Shown in pieces: positions 6,185-14,731 of a stretch of 27,675 bases of DNA (its first letter is position 1; each line of letters opens with the position of its first letter). The stretch covers positions 1 through 27,675 of the forward strand of contig CANSDD010000007.1 in NCBI GenBank assembly GCA_947645535.1, given 5' to 3'. The notes beneath the pieces are model-generated. The model was not told where the DNA came from. It saw nothing but the letters and a program-made list of their open reading frames with translations, and did no database searches. The DNA is from an uncultured Mycoplasmatota bacterium (GTDB taxonomy: Bacteria > Bacillota_I > Bacilli_A > RF39 > UBA660). A program made the position numbers and the translations under genes.

Positions 6185-6571
6185 CTATAATTTTATTATT
6201 TTCTCTATATTTTCATCAGCAGTACCCACTAATCTAATAATACTAGGTAATTGATAAAAATTAACTGTATTTTGAATACTAAATTCTTCTTCAGTAGCAG
6301 AACATAAGAATATTTTTTTATGGAGCGCTAAAGCCATACCAAGTTCTATATGAGTCCCTCTTCCACCTGGCAATAAGATAATCACAACATCTGCATCTAC
6401 TATCCCGTTTTGTTCTAATCTTGAATATTCGATTAAATCTTCTATAGTTTCATCCCCACTAATATTCTCTGCCCAATTATAAGTATGAGTCCATCCTTTT
6501 TCTTTTAATTTTGTTGCATAATCTTTCACTAATTCAGAAATTTTCATTCCAGAACCTATATAAAATTTCAT
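6185..6571 (-). CDS. Nucleoside 2-deoxyribosyltransferase family protein
   Basis: 128 residues from the second ATG (MKFYIGSG). The upstream ATG at 6577 directly abuts the GGAGAG ribosome site and is too close to use. Clear superfamily features: an N-terminal beta strand, VDADVVIILLPGG (58-70), then RGTHIELGMALA (71-82) with the expected catalytic Glu76. It probably hydrolyses or transfers the base of a modified or deoxy nucleotide. Placed between MutY and a paralog, it could belong to nucleotide-pool cleaning. That role is inference. Confidence 0.75.
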   Translation of the reverse strand: MKFYIGSGMKISELVKDYATKLKEKGWTHTYNWAENISGDETIEDLIEYSRLEQNGIVDADVVIILLPGGRGTHIELGMALALHKKIFLCSATEEEFSIQNTVNFYQLPSIIRLVGTADENIEKIIKL

Positions 6572-6590
6572 TTTCATCTCTCCTTTTTAA

Positions 6591-7634
6591 CTATTTATTT
6601 TTTATTTCTTCATAAAGCATTTTTAACTCTGCTGAAAATGCTGATGGAAGTGCATATAATTCACCAATTGTTTTGAAATCTACCCATATATTTTTATCAT
6701 CTATTTCATCTACATAAGCAATATAATTTGTCATATTCCATACTTTATGTGTAAAAATATGTTTGGAAGGATTACCTTCTAATATTCTAAAAACAGTATA
6801 CCCTTCCATTTTTAAATATTCTAATGCTTCTTCTTTATTTAATTTTTTATTTATATTTGGAAATTCATATAAAGAAGCAAGTAATCCTTTGTTATTTCTT
6901 TTTCTGATTGCTACTTTATTATAATTTAATAAAATAAATACAGTATACTCTTCTATTGTCTTTTCTCTTTTTCTATCTTTTACGGGTAATTTTGATATTG
7001 TTCCTTCTTTTTTGCCCTTGCACATGTTAGAAAGTGGACAAATATCACAATTAGGTTCTCCATTTGGAACGCAGATTATAGCTCCTAATTCCATTAAAGC
7101 TTGATTAAAAGTTCCTGGATCTTCTGGCATAATCATAAATAATTCCTGAAATAATTCTTTTTTCGTTGCTAGTTTACTAATATTTCTATCAGAATTTGTA
7201 AGGCGCATCATCACTCTAAATACATTTCCATCAATTGCTGGTACTTTTTCATGAAAGGCTATTGACGCTATTGCACCAGCTGTATATTCTCCTATCCCTG
7301 GAAGTGTTAATATTTCTTTGTAAGTAGATGGAAATTTTCCATTATATTCATTCATAATTTTGATAGCTGCTTTCTGCATATTTCTAGCTCTACTATAATA
7401 TCCAAGTCCTTCCCATAATTTTAATAACCTTTCCATTTCTACATTTGCAAGAGCTTCTATATCTGGTAATTCTTTCATGAAACGTTCATAATAACTTTTT
7501 ACTGCTTCTACTCTTGTTTGCTGTAACATAATTTCTGATACCCAAATATGATAAGGATTATTATCATTCCTCCACATTAAATCTCTTTTATTTTCTAAAT
7601 ACCACTTACATAGTGGCACTACTATATTCTTCAT
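6591..7634 (-). CDS. mutY: Adenine DNA glycosylase MutY
   Basis: 347 residues. It removes adenine mispaired with 8-oxoguanine. Seen in order: the catalytic Glu34 in SEIMLQQTRV, the helix-hairpin-helix LPGIGEYTAGAI (111-122), the catalytic Asp135 in AIDGNVFRV, a [4Fe-4S] set at Cys188, Cys196, Cys199 and Cys205, and a C-terminal NUDIX-like domain (about 225-347) that recognises 8-oxoG. The first Cys spacing is seven residues. The start overlaps the upstream VanZ-RDD gene by 29 bp, with GAGG at good spacing, so the genes are coupled. Confidence 0.95.
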   Translation of the reverse strand: MKNIVVPLCKWYLENKRDLMWRNDNNPYHIWVSEIMLQQTRVEAVKSYYERFMKELPDIEALANVEMERLLKLWEGLGYYSRARNMQKAAIKIMNEYNGKFPSTYKEILTLPGIGEYTAGAIASIAFHEKVPAIDGNVFRVMMRLTNSDRNISKLATKKELFQELFMIMPEDPGTFNQALMELGAIICVPNGEPNCDICPLSNMCKGKKEGTISKLPVKDRKREKTIEEYTVFILLNYNKVAIRKRNNKGLLASLYEFPNINKKLNKEEALEYLKMEGYTVFRILEGNPSKHIFTHKVWNMTNYIAYVDEIDDKNIWVDFKTIGELYALPSAFSAELKMLYEEIKNK

Positions 7635-8748
7635 CTTCCACCTCTACTACAATTGTACTAATATTTTTTGTCTGACTCAATCTCTCATACCAAAATAATT
7701 TTTTAGTAAATAATGAATAACAAAAATGTAGAAAAAATAAAAATGAGAAAACTGCAATCACAAATAGCAAAGCTAAAAAAATAAAAGTATTGATATTATA
7801 AATTCCAAAAATAGAAATAATAAATAAAAAGTAAAATGGTATTGGCAAGAATAATAAATATAAAATTCCATAACGAATAACATATTGATACCATTTTGCT
7901 TCATTTTCTTCTAATGATACAAGTTTTATATTCATTAGATTTTTTCCAAATGTATATCCTTTACAAAAAATAGGAACAATCATGAAAATGAGAATAATAG
8001 AAAAAATATATTGTAAGAAAAAATTTTTAATTCCTATCAAACTAAGTAAAAAAGTAATAACTCCTACACTAAATAAATCAATCCAGGATGCCATACTTCT
8101 TCTTAAAATAGATATTTTCTTTCCCTTTCTATAAGATAATTCATCTAAAGTTTTCCTATCTGGCATGAAATGACTAAGTAAAGGTGTAATACCATAACCA
8201 ATTATTCCACCTAATGTATTTAAAAATAAATCATCAATATCAAATAATCGATAAGGTCTAGGATATATTCCGTATAATCCAGATAGCTGTGTTCCTTCAA
8301 AAAATAAAGTTAATAAAAAAGTAAGTATAAATGTTTTTTTAAAAGAACAATTAAAATAATAACGTAAATATATTCCGAATGGTATTGTTAATAAAATATT
8401 ATAAAATACTTGATAAAAATATTCTTCTTTTAATGCGGTCAAATAGGTACTAGGATCATTCCATATAAAACTACTTTTTAATATAAAATCTCTAACAAAC
8501 GCAAAAGGAGTTAATTGTACCCACTCTGTATTTAAACTTTGAACATATTCTCTAGATGGAAGTGGTAAAATAACTAGAAAATAAATACAGATTAAATATA
8601 GAATAAAAGAATAAACAATCACCGCTCTTCTTAATAATACAGAACCATATTTATGATATTGATGAAAAAGATAAGGAAGTGTGAAAAGAAAGGCAATGAA
8701 TGGAAAGAATAGAAAAGCAAACCGAATTGGTTCTATATAAACACTCAT
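7606..8748 (-). CDS. VanZ-RDD fusion membrane protein
   Basis: 380 residues from MSVYIEP. The ATG at 8772 lies within the promoter -10 (8776-8771), and GAGGTG precedes 8748, so the shorter start is chosen. The N-terminal half (about 45-190) is a VanZ domain with the family signature EGTQL (151-155) and YRLFDIDDLFLNTLGG (166-181). The C-terminal half (about 215-355) is an RDD domain (RRSMASWIDLFS, then GYTFGKNLMNIKLV). VanZ proteins are linked to teicoplanin and lipoglycopeptide resistance, and RDD proteins to small-molecule or ion transport. The combined function is unknown. First gene of the mutY operon. Confidence 0.85.
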   Translation of the reverse strand: MSVYIEPIRFAFLFFPFIAFLFTLPYLFHQYHKYGSVLLRRAVIVYSFILYLICIYFLVILPLPSREYVQSLNTEWVQLTPFAFVRDFILKSSFIWNDPSTYLTALKEEYFYQVFYNILLTIPFGIYLRYYFNCSFKKTFILTFLLTLFFEGTQLSGLYGIYPRPYRLFDIDDLFLNTLGGIIGYGITPLLSHFMPDRKTLDELSYRKGKKISILRRSMASWIDLFSVGVITFLLSLIGIKNFFLQYIFSIILIFMIVPIFCKGYTFGKNLMNIKLVSLEENEAKWYQYVIRYGILYLLFLPIPFYFLFIISIFGIYNINTFIFLALLFVIAVFSFLFFLHFCYSLFTKKLFWYERLSQTKNISTIVVEVEDEEYSSATM

Positions 8749-8770
8749 CTCATCACCTCTTACTTTTAAC

Positions 8771-8779
8771 ATTATAACA
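8771..8779 (-). promoter_or_regulatory. Extended -10 promoter of the VanZ-mutY operon
   Basis: TGTTATAAT on the minus strand (8779-8771), with only a T-rich stretch at -35. The predicted start near 8764 is 16 bp upstream of the chosen ATG. Confidence 0.55.
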
Positions 8780-8874
8780 TATTTTAAATGAAAAAAAAGA
8801 TATATTACAAAACAGTAATAAAAACCTAAATGGTATTCTAAATAAATTCAATAAACTGCAAATACATAATTTAT

Positions 8875-8928
8875 AAATACTTAATAAGTAAAATTAAGTA
8901 TTTATTTCTTCTTGTAAAAGAAATAAAT
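8875..8928 (-). terminator. Two overlapping, mutually exclusive hairpins after the 204-aa-class membrane protein gene
   Basis: Two perfect 11-bp palindromes with 7-nt loops: ATTTATTTCTT (8900-8910) with its complement at 8918-8928, and AAATACTTAAT (8875-8885) with its complement at 8893-8903. They share 8900-8903, so only one can form fully at a time. They lie just after the stop of the leftward membrane protein gene. A run of four T follows only the first hairpin, closely after it, so this is a weak or staged terminator. Confidence 0.45.
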
Positions 8929-8941
8929 TACCAACTAATAT

Positions 8942-9547
8942 TTAATAATTTATTCCAAAATAATCTAAATCTAAAAATAATTGAATAAATAGTATCAAAC
9001 AAACTGGTTGCTTAATCACTAAAGATAAAATTGCTAAAATGAAATATACTACTCTAAGTTCCTTATTGGAATGGTTATTTAAAAACAATAATAAAAATGA
9101 AAATATGCTAATAGATACCCCTATCACCTTTCCAAAATATCCAAAATAAATATCTGAAAAATAAACAGCACTTGCACATACTCCAGTAATAAAAAGTAAT
9201 GTTTTTGATATATCACGTTCTCGAATATAACTTTCTCTTTTCATAAATAAATTGAATAGAAAAATTAATATTAAAATACCATAAATAATCCAAAAAGAAA
9301 GTTCTGTACGACTAAAAAGCGAGAAAAATAAAATTACAATAGAACAAACAAATAATAATATTTGATAAAATAAAGTATTATTTTTCTTATATTTTCTAAG
9401 ATAACAAAACTTTGCTGGTCCAACTAACAACCATAAAATTCCTAATATACTCCATAAAGAATTTCCATCACGATATGGCAAAACTAATCCTAAGATAACA
9501 AAAATACATAAAATAATCATACTTAACAATTGATTTAAAATAATCAT
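8942..9547 (-). CDS. Uncharacterised polytopic membrane protein
   Basis: 201 residues from the ATG at 9547 (MIILNQLLSM). A GTG at 9556 is in frame, but it lies inside the AAGGTGG ribosome site and is therefore unlikely. There are about six or seven hydrophobic segments joined by short basic loops and no motif that I recognise. It is alone in its transcription unit, divergent from the next rightward pair, with an extended -10 (9572-9564) 17 bp upstream. No function is proposed. Confidence 0.75.
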   Translation of the reverse strand: MIILNQLLSMIILCIFVILGLVLPYRDGNSLWSILGILWLLVGPAKFCYLRKYKKNNTLFYQILLFVCSIVILFFSLFSRTELSFWIIYGILILIFLFNLFMKRESYIRERDISKTLLFITGVCASAVYFSDIYFGYFGKVIGVSISIFSFLLLFLNNHSNKELRVVYFILAILSLVIKQPVCLILFIQLFLDLDYFGINY

Positions 9548-9563
9548 AATATCCACCTTCTAT

Positions 9564-9596
9564 ATTATAGCATTTTCTCACAAAATACGTTATAAT
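9564..9596. promoter_or_regulatory. Back-to-back divergent promoters
   Basis: Leftward: TGCTATAAT (9572-9564), an extended -10. Rightward: TATAAT (9591-9596) with a poor -35, 28 bp before the 131-aa gene. The two elements are so close that the promoters would compete for polymerase. Confidence 0.5.
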
Positions 9597-9623
9597 AAAC
9601 ATATCAGAAAGGAAGTTTTACTT

Positions 9624-10019
9624 ATGAAAGAACATTTCAAAAAATATGGAATAATTTATCAAATAATTATAATTGTTATTTGCTTAATTTTATCTTGTAT
9701 TTTTATTTATTTAGGAAGAAAAAATAGAAAAGAACATCATTATACAGAAGAAGAAGCTACTAATATTATGAAATTAAAAGCAGATCAATTAACTAGAATG
9801 ATTGAAATCAACTCAAAGGAAGATACTTGCGCCAATAGTAGCACAACTACATTAAGTGAAGAAGATATGGAAAAATATGGTTTTGATAAAGATTTTTATC
9901 AAACAATTACTTATACTATGATATGTGAAGATGAAAAACAGATTGTAAAAGTTTCTATTACTGGTATTGGTGATTTTAAAGGATATCAAATTACAGATTA
10001 TATTAGTAATCAAAGTTAA
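9624..10019 (+). CDS. Uncharacterised single-TM protein
   Basis: 131 residues: a basic N-terminus, one membrane segment (about 10-31), then a small soluble domain of about 95 residues containing two Cys (in DTCANSS and TMICEDE) that might form a disulfide outside the membrane. No family is recognised. The ribosome site AAAGGAAG is present. Its stop is 22 bp before the PP-loop ATPase start, so the two are probably cotranscribed. It shares a short HYTEEEA stretch with that neighbour, most likely by chance. Confidence 0.7.
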   Translation: MKEHFKKYGIIYQIIIIVICLILSCIFIYLGRKNRKEHHYTEEEATNIMKLKADQLTRMIEINSKEDTCANSSTTTLSEEDMEKYGFDKDFYQTITYTMICEDEKQIVKVSITGIGDFKGYQITDYISNQS

Positions 10020-10041
10020 ATATTTGTTCGTAGGGGATTTT

Positions 10042-11214
10042 ATGGAAACAATAAATTTAGTTATTAAATATAAAGAAAAATATATTTGTATGATGAATAA
10101 AAATGAAATCGATTTTATTCATGTTCCACATTATACAGAAGAGGAAGCATTTTCTAATATTAGTATTTTTATTACTTTACTTTTATGCGGAATCATGGAT
10201 GATGAATTTAATAGTACTGTTTCATTAGGTTTTTTCGAATGGAAAAAAAAATTTGAAATGTCATTCGTACCTGAATATCTTTATCAAATAGATAATAACA
10301 CTTTTGTTTATGATATGGATACTTTGATTTCTGATACAAAAGAATATATCAATGAAACAAATATAAATGATGTGCCTATTCCTTTTATTGAAAAATTACC
10401 AAAAGGACTTATTTCTACATCATTAGAAGAGCAAAAAAATACTAAAAATTTTGAAAAAGAAGACGAAAAGGCTTTGTATTCTTATATCGCTCCTCTCACG
10501 ATAAATAAAGATTTGTTAAATATCAAATCTCCTTTACAAAAAGAAAAAATAGAAAACAGTGTTCTACTAATGTATTCTGGTGGAAAAGATAGTACTTTAG
10601 CTGCTATGAGATTAAAAAATCTAGGATATCATGTTTACTTTATTCATTTTGATAATGGTTATATGCTAGATACTGATAAACCATATCTTACTTATAAATA
10701 TGCATTATCTGATTTTGAAAATTTTTCTTTTCCTTATGAATTTCATTCTATTTCTATTAAAAATTTATTCTCTAATTTTTTTTATGAGTGGAAAAAAGAA
10801 CATGGAGAAAATTTAGAAAATGGAAATATCGATTCTGAGATTAGATGTCTGGCTTGTAGAAGTGCTATGTACAAAGTTACACTAGATATTGCTAGAAATT
10901 ATGGCTTTTCTTTGATTGCTGAAGGAGCTAGAATATGTCAAAAATTTCTCATTGAACAACCAATTATGATTAAAAGATTTAAAGAACTTGCTAGTCAATA
11001 TGGAATAGAAGTACTTTATCCAGTATTTGATTTAATAGATGATAAAGAAGAAATTGGTGAACTATTAAAATATGGTCTTTCATCTAAAACATGGGAGTCT
11101 AAGTGTTTACTGGGAAGAGAAGCAAAAGAAAAAACAAATGAAGATGAAGAGCTTATTTTAAATTATTATGAATCACATATAAAGCCCAAAATATATGTAA
11201 AAAAGAATAGCTAA
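10042..11214 (+). CDS. PP-loop (N-type ATP pyrophosphatase) ATPase with CxxC motif
   Basis: 390 residues from METINLVIK, preceded by AGGGG at good spacing; a longer frame from 9967 lies inside the previous gene and lacks such a site. Residues 1-165 form an unrecognised N-terminal domain. At about 172 a PP-loop fold begins: SGGKDS (179-184), FIHFDNGY, then CLAC (Cys269 and Cys272) in an RxxxYK context, with Cys299 and Cys355 further on. PP-loop enzymes adenylate a substrate (tRNA thiolation, QueC-type, amidotransfer). The CxxC plus a distant Cys recalls the [4Fe-4S] or metal site of TtcA/TtuA thiolases. The substrate is unknown. Confidence 0.7.
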   Translation: METINLVIKYKEKYICMMNKNEIDFIHVPHYTEEEAFSNISIFITLLLCGIMDDEFNSTVSLGFFEWKKKFEMSFVPEYLYQIDNNTFVYDMDTLISDTKEYINETNINDVPIPFIEKLPKGLISTSLEEQKNTKNFEKEDEKALYSYIAPLTINKDLLNIKSPLQKEKIENSVLLMYSGGKDSTLAAMRLKNLGYHVYFIHFDNGYMLDTDKPYLTYKYALSDFENFSFPYEFHSISIKNLFSNFFYEWKKEHGENLENGNIDSEIRCLACRSAMYKVTLDIARNYGFSLIAEGARICQKFLIEQPIMIKRFKELASQYGIEVLYPVFDLIDDKEEIGELLKYGLSSKTWESKCLLGREAKEKTNEDEELILNYYESHIKPKIYVKKNS

Positions 11215-11229
11215 TCCCTATTCTTTTTA
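11199..11229. terminator. Bidirectional terminator between convergent genes
   Basis: AAAAAGAATAG (11200-11210) and CTATTCTTTTT (11218-11228) form a perfect 11-bp stem with a 7-nt loop. It contains the stop codon of the PP-loop gene and touches the stop of the thioredoxin-like gene on the other strand; T runs occur on both strands. Confidence 0.85.
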
Positions 11230-12150
11230 TTGTATTATTCCATTTGCTTTATAAAACTCTATCGTTGTTTCCTTATCAGCATATCCTGATTGTGCTGCTA
11301 CTACACTTCCATTTTCAATAATCAAAGTAAGTGGGGTTCCCCAACTTGAATGCTCTTTGAAATAACTAGATAAAGAATTAACCACATTTTGATAATTCTC
11401 TGATGTATAAGTATTGATATTGATATAATAAATTGGAATTTGATATTCACCCGCTATTTCATTGATAACTGGTTTATATCTTGTACACCAACCACAACTA
11501 GTTTGTCCAAGTACAATAACAGATTTTTGATTACTATCATAAACTTCTTTAAATTTTTCATATTCTGTAATTGTTAAATTTGGATATGTTTCACTATCAT
11601 TATTACTTGTATCTGTATTAGAACTATTATTATTTGTACTATTCTCATCATCCTCTATTTTACTTGCTACATATTTTTCATCACTACTAATAATTTCATT
11701 CGCTTGTAAGTAATTGAATAAAGCTGATTCTGCAACATATCCACTAATATCACCTATTTTTTCACCATTATTTAAAAATACAGTATGTGGTGTTCCAAAA
11801 TCTTCAATACTTTCTCCTACTTTTTCTAGCAAATTAGATAATTCACTAGAAGTAACTGTTGTCGCATCTAAATAATAATATTTAAAGTTATATACCTCAC
11901 TTAAATAATTCATATATGGTACAAATTTCGCACTATATCCGCATTGTGAACTTCCAATTACAAGTACATTTCTCCCACTTTCAAACGCCTTATTATAATC
12001 AGTACTATAATTTCCACTATAAGAACTAGCAGGCTTATCCCCTCTTTGTAAAGGTTTATTCTTATTTTGAATAACTCCTATTATAATTAGCAAAAGTAAA
12101 AATACTCCTATAACTGCTAATATAATAATTCCTTTTTTCTTTTCATTCAT
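11227..12150 (-). CDS. Membrane-anchored tandem thioredoxin-like protein (active site in the second domain)
   Basis: 307 residues from MNEKKKG (AAGGTG ribosome site; the longer frame from a TTG at 12168 is unlikely). An N-terminal anchor (about 8-27) exports two thioredoxin-fold domains. Domain 1 (about 52-155) has CGYS at 70-73, so the second Cys is lost, but keeps the cis-Pro GTP (119-121). Domain 2 (about 195-307) has an intact CGWC at 219-222 and GTP at 271-273. A Ser/Asn/Asp-rich linker joins them. It probably handles thiols or disulfides outside the membrane. It has its own promoter, 70 bp after the ABC permease gene. Confidence 0.8.
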   Translation of the reverse strand: MNEKKKGIIILAVIGVFLLLLIIIGVIQNKNKPLQRGDKPASSYSGNYSTDYNKAFESGRNVLVIGSSQCGYSAKFVPYMNYLSEVYNFKYYYLDATTVTSSELSNLLEKVGESIEDFGTPHTVFLNNGEKIGDISGYVAESALFNYLQANEIISSDEKYVASKIEDDENSTNNNSSNTDTSNNDSETYPNLTITEYEKFKEVYDSNQKSVIVLGQTSCGWCTRYKPVINEIAGEYQIPIYYININTYTSENYQNVVNSLSSYFKEHSSWGTPLTLIIENGSVVAAQSGYADKETTIEFYKANGIIQ

Positions 12151-12178
12151 TTTTAACACCTTCTTCAATCACAAATAG

Positions 12179-12207
12179 ATTATATCTTTTTTTCATCTTA
12201 CCGTCAA
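12179..12207 (-). promoter_or_regulatory. Promoter of the second thioredoxin-like gene
   Basis: TTGACG (12207-12202), 17 bp, TATAAT (12184-12179) on the minus strand. The -35 lies between ATCTTA and TAAGAT half-sites of a small palindrome, a possible operator. Confidence 0.65.
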
Positions 12208-12238
12208 TAAGATTCACACAAATATCAATGTAATAATT

Positions 12239-14731
12239 TTAAAAACTATTTTCTTTTATTACATCAATAATATTATCTTTTTTTAGTTTTATAATGGAAT
12301 AAAACATAATAATTAGTACAAGTATCATAATTCCTACTATTGTTATAATGATATAATTTGTTGGAAATGGAATTTTCATAACTTCATCTCCATAAACTGG
12401 AATTACTTTCCAAATCATAGATATAATCCATAAAATAAATAATGATATAAAAATCCCATAAAATAATGATTTCAATCCAAATAGTAAACTTTCATAAAAC
12501 ATCATTTTATGAAAACCTTTTGGAGTCATTCCCATACTACGAAGAGTTGCAAATTCTTTTTTTCTAAGGTTTATATTTGTATAAATTGTATTAAAAATAT
12601 TTGTTATCGCAATAATTAGAATAAATAAAATAAATATGTATAAAAGAATTTTATAAAGTAAGATTTCTTGATTATTTTGATAAATGAATAATGATGAATT
12701 TTCATATTCAATTTCTAAATCTTTATATTCATTTTCAATTTTTTTATAATTTCGTTCTATTTTTCTAAAATCTTTCGTTTTTAATCCTATTAAATAGGTA
12801 TCATCTATTTTTGTATCTTTCAAGTAATCATGATACATACTTTCTGATAATACAAGAATGATAGAACTACTATATCCTATATCCTCATCTGGTAATAAAT
12901 TTGTTACATAAAAATCAGTAATATTAAATATTTTTTTCAATTCTATTCCATCAAAACCATTAAATTGCATAATTGAAATGTCAAAATTTAAATCATTGAT
13001 ATTTTGATAAATTTGAGAATGTTTTTGTGTAATTGGCTTTCCAAACGTATCATCACTTGTATCATAAATTGTCCATTCTGAATAATTAATTACAATTGGC
13101 TTTTCTTCTTTTTTCCCTATTTTATCTAAATAACCGTTATAATCATTATCTCTAAAAATCATTAACAACATTGTATTTTTGTCATCATCATTTTTGATTG
13201 TATAATCATATTCATAAATTGGTTTTTCTTCACTATCAAAATATCCATATAGCGATTGATAATAGTAATATTTTTCTATTTTTGAATTTTTTGTTAATTT
13301 ATCATAAAAAGAATGAATCTGATTGCTTTCGCCTGTAATACTCATACTAACATCAATATCTTCATATTCCATTGGAAGTCTACTAAATAAAAAACCATAA
13401 TTAAGAAATGTAGAGAATGTAATAAATAGAACAATACTCACAACAAGTGAAAGAATCGTAATCCGATATTTTCGCTTATTTCTTTTACTATTTTTATATG
13501 CCATTTTTCCTTCTATTCCAAATATCTTTTCTACTAACTTTCCACCTTTTAATGATCGTTTATTTAATTTTATATCATCATTTTGACGAATAGCTGATAA
13601 TGGTGTGATTTCAAATGCTCTCATTGCTGGAAAAAGTGCTGATAAATAAACACTAATTAAAATAAAAATAGTTGGTACTAATAAAAATATCCAATAAATA
13701 TTCAAAGTATAAGAATAAGAATTTACATCTACCATCATATAATTGATAAATGATAATAAAATTTTAATAAAACCTATACTAAGTAAGAACCCAAGTGGAA
13801 TAGAAATAAAAGCAATTATTGTAGCTTCTATCATAACTGATTTTAGTAATTGCCATCTTGTAGCTCCAATACTAGATAAAATTCCAAGTTGTTTTTTTCT
13901 TTCTGTTACTGATATTGCAAAAGAATTATAAATTACTAGGATAGATGCAAATCCTAGCACAGTAAGTAATAACATTAAACATAAAATCATAATAGCAAAT
14001 TTTCCATATCTTCTTATTTGACCATTTAATTCTAATAATCCTTCGTGAATTGTTTCTTGTTCATGTCCATATTGTCCACCATCAAAATCGGTCTTTAAAT
14101 TGATTTTATTTGATAAATCAATAATCTTATCATAAATTTGACTTGTATTTTTAAACGTAACAAAAATATCTACTTCATCATTATCTTCTAATTGTTGTGT
14201 ATTTGTAAAAACGCAATCACTAATTTCAGGATACATAGAAGATGATGCTTCTATAATTCCTACAATTATATATTCTTTTTCATTTAAAGAAATCTTATCA
14301 TTTACATCTTTTTGTAATTTTTTAGATAAATAATTTGATACTATTATTTCATTTCCATTTTTAGGGTAATTTCCTGATAAAAGATTAAAATAGTTTAATT
14401 CATAACTATTCCTATCAAATATTTGAATAGAAAATTCATATTTTCCATTTGAAAAATAAGCAAAATCAATACTTTTTGAATATTCTGCTATATCAACATT
14501 TTTATCTTTTATAATTGTTTTATAACTCTGATAAGGTACGTTTGTATAAAGAACATGATGTTTTCCTACATTTCTATATTCATCAATTATCATGGATTCT
14601 CTTAGTGTAGAGAAACCTAGTCCTATTCCAAACATTAAAATAGAAATAAGGACAACACCAATAATCGTAACAATTGTTCTATGTTTATTTTGAACCAAAT
14701 TTCTTTTTGTAAATTGATAAAGTACTTTCAC
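12239..14731 (-). CDS. ABC transporter permease, MacB/FtsX type
   Basis: 830 residues: an N-terminal TM helix (about 18-40), a periplasmic-type core domain, a three-helix FtsX block (about 245-380), then a second TM helix (about 425-447), a second large extracytoplasmic domain and a second FtsX block (about 695-815). The SSIGATRWQLLKS and RSMGMTPKGFHKM stretches are the usual FtsX coupling loops. Type VII ABC systems of this kind do mechanical work on envelope lipoproteins, peptides or antibiotics. The GTG start overlaps the ATPase stop by one base (TAGTG), so the subunits are coupled. The flanking thioredoxin-fold proteins suggest a Cys-containing substrate. Confidence 0.9.
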   Translation of the reverse strand: MKVLYQFTKRNLVQNKHRTIVTIIGVVLISILMFGIGLGFSTLRESMIIDEYRNVGKHHVLYTNVPYQSYKTIIKDKNVDIAEYSKSIDFAYFSNGKYEFSIQIFDRNSYELNYFNLLSGNYPKNGNEIIVSNYLSKKLQKDVNDKISLNEKEYIIVGIIEASSSMYPEISDCVFTNTQQLEDNDEVDIFVTFKNTSQIYDKIIDLSNKINLKTDFDGGQYGHEQETIHEGLLELNGQIRRYGKFAIMILCLMLLLTVLGFASILVIYNSFAISVTERKKQLGILSSIGATRWQLLKSVMIEATIIAFISIPLGFLLSIGFIKILLSFINYMMVDVNSYSYTLNIYWIFLLVPTIFILISVYLSALFPAMRAFEITPLSAIRQNDDIKLNKRSLKGGKLVEKIFGIEGKMAYKNSKRNKRKYRITILSLVVSIVLFITFSTFLNYGFLFSRLPMEYEDIDVSMSITGESNQIHSFYDKLTKNSKIEKYYYYQSLYGYFDSEEKPIYEYDYTIKNDDDKNTMLLMIFRDNDYNGYLDKIGKKEEKPIVINYSEWTIYDTSDDTFGKPITQKHSQIYQNINDLNFDISIMQFNGFDGIELKKIFNITDFYVTNLLPDEDIGYSSSIILVLSESMYHDYLKDTKIDDTYLIGLKTKDFRKIERNYKKIENEYKDLEIEYENSSLFIYQNNQEILLYKILLYIFILFILIIAITNIFNTIYTNINLRKKEFATLRSMGMTPKGFHKMMFYESLLFGLKSLFYGIFISLFILWIISMIWKVIPVYGDEVMKIPFPTNYIIITIVGIMILVLIIMFYSIIKLKKDNIIDVIKENSF

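Noticed and set aside
5768..6571. Reading the two deoxyribosyltransferase-like genes as a defence system
   Set aside because: No effector or nuclease is nearby, and the operon with mutY fits nucleotide metabolism or repair better.
9738..10148. A 20-bp near-repeat (19 of 20 bases) encoding HYTEEEA in both the 131-aa protein (9738-9757) and the PP-loop protein (10129-10148)
   Set aside because: The flanking sequences are unrelated and A-rich Glu codons are common here, so chance is the simplest explanation.
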